Positions 13,427 through 20,691 of a DNA stretch of 24,412 bases are shown here, piece by piece. Where the stretch lies: positions 1 through 24,412 of the forward strand of contig CAJPSU010000003.1 of the NCBI GenBank assembly GCA_905373345.1, written 5' to 3'. A model generated the notes under the pieces. The model saw only the letters and a program-made list of their open reading frames with translations, did no database searches and was not told the origin of the DNA. A program made the translations under genes and the position numbers. This DNA is from Candidatus Saccharimonadota bacterium. Lineage in GTDB: Bacteria; Patescibacteriota; Saccharimonadia; Saccharimonadales; Saccharimonadaceae. Every line of letters begins with the position of its first letter. Positions within the stretch are counted from its first letter, which is position 1.

Positions 13427-14431
13427 ATGCGCATTATCCGACTAACAGTCCAAAATATCCGCGTACACGACACGAAGACGCTTGATTTCGTAACAAATCC
13501 GACGCTGATAACGGGTGCGAATGGCAGCGGTAAAACGTCGCTCATTGAAGCAATCTATATTGCATTGCGCGGCAAATCGTTCCGCGGAAGTGACCTGGCA
13601 GTATGCCGCTACGGGACGGATTTTTACCGCATCGTGCTTGAAACTGATATATTTACCTATCGCGTCCAGTACGGTATGGTCGGCACTCGTAAGACTCGTC
13701 AGTTTATCATTGATGATAAAAAATACGCGCGCTTGCCCTATAAACTAAAGTACCCAATTGTATTATTTGAGCCGGAAGACCTACGGATTATTAACGGTTC
13801 GCCGCAGCGCCGCCGCCAGCTTGTTGATACGCTGATTCAACAATACGATCCGCATTACAGCAGCCAGCTTAGCCGGTATGAGCGCGCTTTGCGGCAACGA
13901 AATAAGCTATTAAAAGATCCTAGCGTGACGCGCGATGTGCTGTTTCCGTGGAATGTGCTGTTGAGCGATTATGGTGCGGCAATTATTGCAAAGCGCCAAG
14001 CGGTTGCGGCAATATTTCATGAACGCATCACTGCGCTATATCGACAGATTGCGCATAATGACGATTCGGCGTCAATTGCATATTCGCATAATGATACAGT
14101 GACGTCGCAGCAGCTTCTGCGCCAGTACGAGGAAAAATTTGATTATGACCGCGTAGCAGGCTCTACAAGCGTTGGTCCGCACCGACATGATATTCATATC
14201 ATCTTTAATCGCGTACCGGCAGCACAGGCGGCATCACGCGGTGAATGCCGGACGATTGTACTGGCGATGAAATTCATTGAAGCGGAATATATTGAGCAGC
14301 AATCTGGTATGCCGCCAATTATACTCCTTGATGATGTGTTTGGTGAGCTTGACGAACAGCGCCAGCATGCGCTACTCGCTGAGTTTAGGACAAATCAGGT
14401 GGTGATGACAAGCACAGTTGATGTTCATTAA
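13427..14431 (+). CDS. recF: DNA replication and repair protein RecF
   Basis: A 334-residue SMC-like ATPase, somewhat shorter than the usual 360-370. Walker A is GANGSGKTSLIEA (30-42), a RecF-specific RRRQLVDTLIQQYDP segment follows, and the C-terminal half has a signature-like SRGECRTIVLAMK and Walker B PPIILLDDVFGELDEQRQ. RecF loads RecA at gapped DNA with RecO and RecR. The signature motif departs from the common S-x-G-Q-x-R form: the Q is replaced by E. It starts one nucleotide after the dnaN stop. Its TAA overlaps the stop of the convergent minus-strand gene by 4 nt. No gyrB follows, unlike the common dnaN-recF-gyrB order. Confidence 0.95.
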   Translation: MRIIRLTVQNIRVHDTKTLDFVTNPTLITGANGSGKTSLIEAIYIALRGKSFRGSDLAVCRYGTDFYRIVLETDIFTYRVQYGMVGTRKTRQFIIDDKKYARLPYKLKYPIVLFEPEDLRIINGSPQRRRQLVDTLIQQYDPHYSSQLSRYERALRQRNKLLKDPSVTRDVLFPWNVLLSDYGAAIIAKRQAVAAIFHERITALYRQIAHNDDSASIAYSHNDTVTSQQLLRQYEEKFDYDRVAGSTSVGPHRHDIHIIFNRVPAAQAASRGECRTIVLAMKFIEAEYIEQQSGMPPIILLDDVFGELDEQRQHALLAEFRTNQVVMTSTVDVH

Positions 14432-15177
14432 AAGCGTTCATCTGTTTCTAGTCCATCAAGGTCGCGATTTCGGTTGATGGTGTAGTTCGGCATGAGCGGC
14501 GTCTGCGTACGGATGTCAATTGTGTCGGCACGTTCAAGCACGGCCTGCGGTGCTTGCGGGCATTCATATTTGCTGATCGAAATTTGAATTGCGCAGGCGA
14601 CTTGCCAATGGTTATTCTTTTTTTGTAATACGACTTTTTGGGTGTCGCGGTTTAAGTCGGTCGCTGAACCCTTAAATACAAGCGCAGCAATTGCCCAATC
14701 GCCCTTTTCGGTGACTGTTTCACTGGCAATGTTGTAGATAGTGCTAATACTGCGATTGTGTGTGTGAATGGCATTGTCAATATTGCTTTTTTCGCTCTTT
14801 GACAGCTCAGAGAGCCGTTTATCTGACAGTTCATAATCAAGTGTACGCATTACTCTATCTTTTAGCAAAATTCCTTGCATGTTCGTGCTGACGCCGTTGC
14901 CTGACGCGATCAGATAGTAATTTCCTTTTGATAAATGGTAGGTTTTGCCAGATTCAACCTTTTTTTCGACGACGGTTTTGGTTGGCGCGATTGTTTTTTC
15001 GCTTGACGATTCAGTTCCCTGATATAACACAACACTTTTATATATTGAAGCGTCGTAAGTGATTGTTAAATATTGGTGTGTTGCGAAATATGCCCAAATA
15101 CCCATCAATACAACGACGATGCCAAATCCACCGAATATCATAACTAATTGTTTGCGCGTGAACGGCAAGTTTTCCAT
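14428..15177 (-). CDS. Single-pass membrane protein of unknown function
   Basis: I do not recognise a family. 249 residues: a short cytoplasmic N-terminus (MENLPFTRKQ), one membrane helix at about 11-31 (LVMIFGGFGIVVVLMGIWAYF), then an extracytoplasmic region beginning with a beta-strand-like YLTITYDASIYKSVVLYQG. The segment ESGKTYHLSKGNYYLIASGNG resembles a small beta-sandwich (PEGA-like) repeat. The later part, ALVFKGSATDLNRDTQKVVL, with QKKNNHWQVAC, has alternating beta character. Its ATG overlaps the stop of the upstream PEGA-like gene (TAATG), and GGAG sits 8 nt before the ATG within the upstream coding sequence, so the two are coupled and may form a complex. Its end overlaps recF. Confidence 0.7.
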   Translation of the reverse strand: MENLPFTRKQLVMIFGGFGIVVVLMGIWAYFATHQYLTITYDASIYKSVVLYQGTESSSEKTIAPTKTVVEKKVESGKTYHLSKGNYYLIASGNGVSTNMQGILLKDRVMRTLDYELSDKRLSELSKSEKSNIDNAIHTHNRSISTIYNIASETVTEKGDWAIAALVFKGSATDLNRDTQKVVLQKKNNHWQVACAIQISISKYECPQAPQAVLERADTIDIRTQTPLMPNYTINRNRDLDGLETDERF

Positions 15178-15815
15178 TATTTTTTCTCCTTCAGCGGATC
15201 TTGAAAATCTTTGTATTCAATGCGATAATCGCTCAGTTTATATCCCATGCTCGTGATTCGCCGCGTGGCAGCATAGCGGTATTGCGGCGATTCCGTCGTA
15301 ATGACAACAACTGGCTCGCCACTACCTTTTTTGTAGTGTCCGATCGAATAATACGGATCTTTAAGCGGCAAAACGCCAATGAGCGGATACTTGTCGGTAA
15401 CTGATTTATTATATTCAAGTGATTTTTTACCGGCGAATGCTTCAAGTTTATTGTATTGGTCTTTATGGTTGTTCACCCAGTTCGCTGCTTCCTTTGTTTG
15501 CGGGAAAAGCTCGGCGATGACTGTATTGTCCTTTGATATGTCCTGAGTCCCCTTATATGGGTTGAAATCCTTCTTTTCTACTGATATATCGTATACGCCG
15601 GGTTCAATATATATAGTGCCGCTACTGCCTTTCGTTACTTTTTTAGTGGCAGTATTTGTAAATGTAGTAGTCGCGTCGGCTGGCGCGGTGACAAGCGTAA
15701 CGGCTATTTTGCCGGTGTGCTCAAACGAAAGGTAAATATTGTAGGCTATGGCGCCTATAATAACAAATAAGGCGGTTGCTATAACGATTTGGATACTGTG
15801 TTTCCTATTTATCAT
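15177..15815 (-). CDS. Membrane-anchored protein with PEGA-like domain
   Basis: A 212-residue protein with one N-terminal membrane helix (about residues 8-29, IQIVIATALFVIIGAIAYNI), then IAVTLVTAPADATTTFTN and GTIYIEPGVYDISVEKKDF, the strand pattern and glycine/proline turn of a PEGA-type surface beta domain (about 36-90). The C-terminal half, with YPLIGVLPLKDPYYSIGHY and EPVVVITTESPQYRYAATR, is not recognised. It starts 3 nt after the stop of the peptidoglycan hydrolase gene, with GGAG 6 nt before the ATG, and overlaps the next gene by one base, so it belongs to the secretion-operon transcript. It may be an extracytoplasmic accessory, but there is no direct evidence. Confidence 0.7.
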   Translation of the reverse strand: MINRKHSIQIVIATALFVIIGAIAYNIYLSFEHTGKIAVTLVTAPADATTTFTNTATKKVTKGSSGTIYIEPGVYDISVEKKDFNPYKGTQDISKDNTVIAELFPQTKEAANWVNNHKDQYNKLEAFAGKKSLEYNKSVTDKYPLIGVLPLKDPYYSIGHYKKGSGEPVVVITTESPQYRYAATRRITSMGYKLSDYRIEYKDFQDPLKEKK

Positions 15816-15818
15816 TCT

Positions 15819-17837
15819 TTACTCCACTATTGCTCGCATTCTTCCTGTTCTTCCTGACGAGCTTCCTCCTGTGCTTGGTTTTGTAGATGAGCCCGATCCT
15901 GATGAGCTAGAACCTGAACTTGCACTTGCACTTGATCCTCCCTTTTTGCGATACCATCTTGCTGATTTGTAGTCAAAACCTTCTCCAGCAACAGCTGGTG
16001 CTTTTTCCTCTTGTGAAGCTGAGGCGTATTTGCTATTGAAATCCTTAATCTCGCCAACATATATCCAAGTATGCCCCGGTCCAGACACAAAAGCGACATC
16101 GCCTGGCTGAAGTTTATCGTCGGTAAACTTGCTGCCATCTGGCTCGTAGGTGCCGTTTGCCGTGCCGAGTGCCTGCCAGTTCGCTTTTACCCACGCCTCT
16201 TGGATGACTGTATTGCCTGATTTCGAACCAGCTCCAAACATAGTTCCAATCAAAGCTCCAGGAGCAGGGCTTGTACCTGAGCTGTAATTGTAATCTGGGT
16301 CAAATCCGCTGTCATGTACAAGGGTGGTTACAAATCCGCCGCAGTCTACACCATGCATGGAACCAACATAACGCCCTTCTGATTCAGCTTTCTCAATCGC
16401 GGCTGCGTACTCAGGTTTTCTCTCTGTACCATGGCTGCGGTCACCCCAGGCATACTTAAGCGTATACTCTTGGAGCTTCCCTGCGCCGCTACTTGCGCTT
16501 GAACATGAGGCGGTCGTGCCGCTAATCTTAGAGCTTTTTGATGATGCGAGTGAAGAGCTATCTTTATACTTATCGTACAGAGCACGGGCGTTGGCTTGGC
16601 GCTTGTCAAGTGCACTTCCGCCGCTTTTTTCGAATCCAGCCTCAAAAGCAGTTGCCGCCTCTTCTGGCGTTGATACGGCTCGTATAGATGTTAGCGCGCT
16701 ACTGTAACTTCCCTTATGGTCGGTCCATTCGTTATTTAGCGTGATCTCCCATGCTAGATAACGGAGCTGTGTTCCAATCTCGTACGGATCGGCATTAATG
16801 AATTTAGCGAACTCGGTTAGTTTAGGAAAACGATACACGTTGTCCCACTGAGCAATACCGGTGTGAGTCCCATTTGTTGCTTTAGGGTCAAGGTTCTCTC
16901 CTGATTCTTGCTGGAGATTCCCAACGATACCAGCAGCTTGAGCGATTGTTAGTTTCTGCCCGTCGCCAACACTCATCAAATAACCGAGTGCCGTTTCAGG
17001 GTTGTTATCGCGCATTTGTACAGCCGATCCGCCTGCTGCTGGGTTGGCGCAGCAACTAGAACTTGAACTTGAGCCTGTCGTCTCTAGGCCACTAGTTGAT
17101 ATATTACCGCCAGCACTTTCTGCCATTTCGTTTAACAATCCTTGCATAGTTCTTATGTATGCAGCGGTGTCATTTCCATCGTCTGGGGGTGCGTATCGAT
17201 GGGCGTAAGCGGACATACCTTTGTCAATTTCATCCGAAAACACATCGCGGTCGTACGAGTACCAGTCACCGCTTGATCTCCCCTTATTCTCCTCGGCCTC
17301 GCTATCAAGACTTGCTTTGAAAGAACTCCATTTGTACCAGTTGCGATCGCCTTCCCATACGTGCGGTTGGCTATCTGTGGCTGAACGTCCAAATAAATTA
17401 TGTCCTTCGTGTATTTTTATCTGAGCGCCTGGCACGGTAGTAAAGCCCATACTTGATTCAACGACCGCGTGGGCATACGCTAAAAACGGACTCATGTTTG
17501 CTTTTTTTGCGCTCCTAACGGCAACGGCGCCTGTTCCGTGTAATGGGATATCCTGGTCTGGCGTACCATCAGGAGTACGGTCTTTGACGAATTTTTCAAT
17601 CGCTGCCGCCATTTTTGCAGCATCAAGGTTTGGATATGTCATGCCGTTTGGTTCGCCGTTACCCGGTGAGATAACTGATAGATCAACACTGCTTGACTCT
17701 TCGTTGCATGTGTTGTCGTCAGAAAAATAGATGTCATTACCTTGTTTGTCGATTGTTAGTAGGGCAGAGGCTGGCGTTGATATAATGAGTACTCCCGTTA
17801 GTGTCCATAGTGTAAATGCTGTAAGATATTTTTTCAT
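15819..17837 (-). CDS. Secreted peptidoglycan hydrolase with three catalytic domains
   Basis: A 672-residue exported protein. Starting at ATG 17837 (AGGAG 8 nt upstream; an upstream in-frame start would add 23 poorly supported residues) there is a signal peptide, MKKYLTAF then a hydrophobic run to STPASA (about 1-25). Domain 1 (about 70-240) resembles a GH73-type glucosaminidase, with AHAVVESSMG (E127) and EGHNLFGRSATD. Domain 2 (about 280-427) resembles phage-tail lysozyme: QAAGIVGNLQQESGENLDP (E311) and THTGIAQWD. Domain 3 (about 452-632) is NlpC/P60-like, with VDCGGFVTTLV (C499), LQPGDVAFV and GHTWIYVG (H589). A Ser/Gly-rich tail ends the protein. Ser-rich linkers join the domains. It plays the VirB1-type role of opening the wall for the secretion apparatus, or of attacking the wall of a host cell. 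It lies directly downstream of the VirB6-like gene. Confidence 0.85.
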   Translation of the reverse strand: MKKYLTAFTLWTLTGVLIISTPASALLTIDKQGNDIYFSDDNTCNEESSSVDLSVISPGNGEPNGMTYPNLDAAKMAAAIEKFVKDRTPDGTPDQDIPLHGTGAVAVRSAKKANMSPFLAYAHAVVESSMGFTTVPGAQIKIHEGHNLFGRSATDSQPHVWEGDRNWYKWSSFKASLDSEAEENKGRSSGDWYSYDRDVFSDEIDKGMSAYAHRYAPPDDGNDTAAYIRTMQGLLNEMAESAGGNISTSGLETTGSSSSSSCCANPAAGGSAVQMRDNNPETALGYLMSVGDGQKLTIAQAAGIVGNLQQESGENLDPKATNGTHTGIAQWDNVYRFPKLTEFAKFINADPYEIGTQLRYLAWEITLNNEWTDHKGSYSSALTSIRAVSTPEEAATAFEAGFEKSGGSALDKRQANARALYDKYKDSSSLASSKSSKISGTTASCSSASSGAGKLQEYTLKYAWGDRSHGTERKPEYAAAIEKAESEGRYVGSMHGVDCGGFVTTLVHDSGFDPDYNYSSGTSPAPGALIGTMFGAGSKSGNTVIQEAWVKANWQALGTANGTYEPDGSKFTDDKLQPGDVAFVSGPGHTWIYVGEIKDFNSKYASASQEEKAPAVAGEGFDYKSARWYRKKGGSSASASSGSSSSGSGSSTKPSTGGSSSGRTGRMRAIVE

Positions 17838-17848
17838 ATAATTTGCTC

Positions 17849-20668
17849 CTACCATGTTTTTTGATGGCTTGGATGTGATCGTAGCGCGAGATGCAGGTGG
17901 TTGCACGCGTCTTCGTGTGGGTCATATCCTGCGTTTCTAAGGATATTGTTCATCTGCGCCCTGCCGCAGTCGCTCTGACCGATACCTGCTCCCTGGGGAA
18001 GCAGTTTGTTGTCGACGATTTCCTGTAATAACTTGAGTGCATTTGCGTCTGCACCCGTTGTCGATACTCCGTCTATAGAGCTCAAGTCTACAGCCTCGCC
18101 CCAGCAGTGAAGACTGTAGTCGCAACCCCAAGTACGCCCGAGCGATGATATAGTTATTTGATGATTTTTCCCAAAGGCAGCTATGACTTGTAAAAGTCGC
18201 GTATCTAGCATTTTTGGCCATGGCGCCTTGCCATTTGACATGTCTAAAATCTGTTGATGCGGATCGTTGCCATCTACGTTTGCGTACGTTATATTCTGAT
18301 TTTCAATAATTTGTTTAGCAAGCGACTGGGCGTCTCCGCTTGGTAATGCTGTGCTTGTCGATGATGAACTGCCGGACGATGATGGAGGATCATTGTCCAT
18401 ACCGTCGGCTTGACGCTTGTCAATTTGGTAGAGCCCGTATAGCGCTTCTTTCCTGGAGTTTACCGTACATTCGGACAACGATGCCGTGTCGCCGTCTGCA
18501 TTGCAGCTATCTATCCATTCCTGAAGGTCGCTGTCAGATTTAGGGTTTCCTTCGTCGTCTAAATCGCCAGAGCTATGCAGTTCGTTGACAACATCATCAG
18601 GCTCAATACCCATATATTCAGCAGGAATACCATATTGAACGTCGCATAACGGACCGGATGAAACTCCTGATTGCGAAACAAGATAATCAGCTTTGCACAT
18701 ATTGCCTTCTATCTTTGCGGCATGTGATGCTGGCATTAAGAACCGCCCTAACGCTGAGGTTGATATTGAGGCAATTGATGATATCGTTTTAATTGGATTT
18801 GAAATTGATGACTGATACGGTAAAAACTGTGTGACGATTGAGCCAAGGAAGGTATTGGGGTTTGATGCGTCAAATGGGCTGTGCGTGAGGCGATCTTCCT
18901 GCGCCCAGGCAAGTTTTACTGGATTTTTAATTTGTTCGTCGAATGCGGTTTTTTGCGCCGGAGTAAGAGGAAGATTGCCGCCAGTATTGGCAAGATTCCC
19001 AAAATTTAGGATTGCGCCAATAGCAACGACATCGCCGAGATCAACGCCTTTCGCTAGGGCTGCAAAATTGCCTAAAAAGTATTCCAGTAGTTTTTTCCAG
19101 TCGATGTTGTCGGTAAATAATTTTATAGCGCCGGATACGATTTGCGTGAAGAGAGTGTCGAATAATCCGGTTTGGTCTATGATGTACTCAACAACCGTCA
19201 GTGCAAATCCGGCAATGCTGCCGGATTTTATAGCCCTAAAGGCGTCAATAGCTGCTTGTGCTTCGGAACTTCCAAGGGCTGAACATGCTCCTTTTACAAG
19301 ACCGCTCGATACGATTTTTGTATATTCAGCGAAAGATTCGCCTACTGTTGGCAGATACTTTGAGTCGCTTCCGCCTGTACCGAGTCCAAGACCGTATTTC
19401 ATCGCACCCGAATCCATAGCTGATAATATTTCCGTTTTGTCGGACTTCTCGTATGTTTGTGTTAACAATGATGCAACATTACTAACTTCTGTATCTGTTG
19501 CAATCCCCTCTTTTATTCTGTCTGCCGCGGACAAAACCGCGAAAGCAATTGTTGCAAGCTGAGCAATCCTAAATACCCGAACAACTTTATTGATGAGGAT
19601 AGGCGCTTTTGACATGAGGCAAACGCCTTGTGCTGTTAACAAGGCAATGTCTCCGCCTGCTCGTTTTTTTGCTTTCTTTGTTTCTTTTTTGGCGAAATCG
19701 TTAGTGGCCTCTTGCACGACTTTCTCAACGCCGTCTTTGTCCTTGCCCGCTGTTGTGAGTGCTTTCTCTTTTGCCTTGTTTAATTCGTCCGGTTTCTTTG
19801 CGTTTTTAATTCCATCCGGAACACTTTTGGCTATACCGTGCTTCTTTAGAAATTTTATAGCGACATCGTCGAACCAATTCATCCAGCGCGGACTATGTGC
19901 TCGCCGAAATGCTCGTCGAAATTCAGGATCGTCTCTAAGTGTCTTCATAAAATCAGAGGCCGCCACTTTCTTGCCGTCTTTTAGCTGGAATTGGGCGGGA
20001 CGAGTCTTACCGCCTAAAAACCCCTGTTTTTCAATTTCGGCGCCGTTAGCGTCAAGTGCTTTTATACCTTCGGCATTAAGCCGTTTCAAAAGGCGGTCGG
20101 AAGGTTTTTGATACCGGCAGGCAAGTTTAATCTTGCAAAGACCGCTTGTCGTTTTGCTTGCGAGCCGTTTATTTAAAAGCTTGCGGCTACGAACTTCTCC
20201 CGTTACGCTCTGTTGGTCGTGGTTCTGCGTGAAATTCTCTTTCAAATTTACGAGTAGTGATGCCGGACCCGCCGTGAATGTGAGCCCGCTAATACCGCCA
20301 ATAAGCAACGTTCCGATAATACCGGTTGGTCCGAATCGTTTTGCAAACCCTTTCAGCCCAAACTGCGACTTTTTTTTACCGCCGGAGTGTTTATTGCTGC
20401 TTTCTCCTTTTTCCGAAACATTGTTTTTCCATGCACCGCCGGAGTTGTCTTTTTCGCGGTCGGCGATAGATTTATCATGATCTGGCGTTGCGCTGTTGTT
20501 CTCTTGGTCGTTTAGATTGCTCGCAGTGTTGTTTGCGTTTTGATCGCCCCAATCGCGCGCATCAGGGCGAGCGTTGCCCTCGACCGCTGCATTAAACTTG
20601 CGGTCGTAGTCGCGATCAATCCTACTTCGTTCATCGGCATCTGGTTTCTCAAGCGTTTGTTGTGCCAT
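17849..20668 (-). CDS. Large T4SS-associated membrane protein with C-terminal LAS-type peptidase domain
   Basis: 939 residues. Residues 1-100 are hydrophilic, Asp/Asn/Lys-rich and probably cytoplasmic. Hydrophobic segments lie at about 112-140, 366-382, 484-515 and 528-560, with a Lys-rich charged region (280-340) between. Placement behind VirB4 suggests a VirB6/TrbL-like channel component, but primary similarity is not evident to me. After a Ser-rich linker (763-778), residues about 780-930 resemble an M15/M74 (LAS) zinc peptidase: SSLGRTWGCDYSLHCWGEAV, with H854 and D861 in H-x3-GEAVD, and NHLHLAL (H924, H926). Cysteines at 849, 855, 901 and 922 could form disulfides outside the cell. It starts 23 nt after the VirB4 stop with no Shine-Dalgarno; TATACT 6 nt upstream may drive a leaderless transcript. 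Confidence 0.72.
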   Translation of the reverse strand: MAQQTLEKPDADERSRIDRDYDRKFNAAVEGNARPDARDWGDQNANNTASNLNDQENNSATPDHDKSIADREKDNSGGAWKNNVSEKGESSNKHSGGKKKSQFGLKGFAKRFGPTGIIGTLLIGGISGLTFTAGPASLLVNLKENFTQNHDQQSVTGEVRSRKLLNKRLASKTTSGLCKIKLACRYQKPSDRLLKRLNAEGIKALDANGAEIEKQGFLGGKTRPAQFQLKDGKKVAASDFMKTLRDDPEFRRAFRRAHSPRWMNWFDDVAIKFLKKHGIAKSVPDGIKNAKKPDELNKAKEKALTTAGKDKDGVEKVVQEATNDFAKKETKKAKKRAGGDIALLTAQGVCLMSKAPILINKVVRVFRIAQLATIAFAVLSAADRIKEGIATDTEVSNVASLLTQTYEKSDKTEILSAMDSGAMKYGLGLGTGGSDSKYLPTVGESFAEYTKIVSSGLVKGACSALGSSEAQAAIDAFRAIKSGSIAGFALTVVEYIIDQTGLFDTLFTQIVSGAIKLFTDNIDWKKLLEYFLGNFAALAKGVDLGDVVAIGAILNFGNLANTGGNLPLTPAQKTAFDEQIKNPVKLAWAQEDRLTHSPFDASNPNTFLGSIVTQFLPYQSSISNPIKTISSIASISTSALGRFLMPASHAAKIEGNMCKADYLVSQSGVSSGPLCDVQYGIPAEYMGIEPDDVVNELHSSGDLDDEGNPKSDSDLQEWIDSCNADGDTASLSECTVNSRKEALYGLYQIDKRQADGMDNDPPSSSGSSSSTSTALPSGDAQSLAKQIIENQNITYANVDGNDPHQQILDMSNGKAPWPKMLDTRLLQVIAAFGKNHQITISSLGRTWGCDYSLHCWGEAVDLSSIDGVSTTGADANALKLLQEIVDNKLLPQGAGIGQSDCGRAQMNNILRNAGYDPHEDACNHLHLALRSHPSHQKTW

Positions 20669-20674
20669 ATGTAT

Positions 20675-20680
20675 AGTATA
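20675..20680 (-). promoter_or_regulatory. Possible internal -10 in the secretion operon
   Basis: Minus strand TATACT at 20680-20675, ending 6 nt before the ATG of the large membrane-protein gene. No -35 and no TG extension are present. It is reported because the spacing copies the other candidate leaderless starts. Confidence 0.35.
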
Positions 20681-20691
20681 CCTGTTTTACA

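Noticed and set aside
18831..19562. Plus-strand open frame of 243 codons opposite the large membrane-protein gene, with two more at 19590-20111 and 20133-20480
   Set aside because: Ser/Pro/Phe-rich composition typical of the reverse complement of a coding region, no Shine-Dalgarno or domain signal, and fully covered by a well-supported minus-strand gene.
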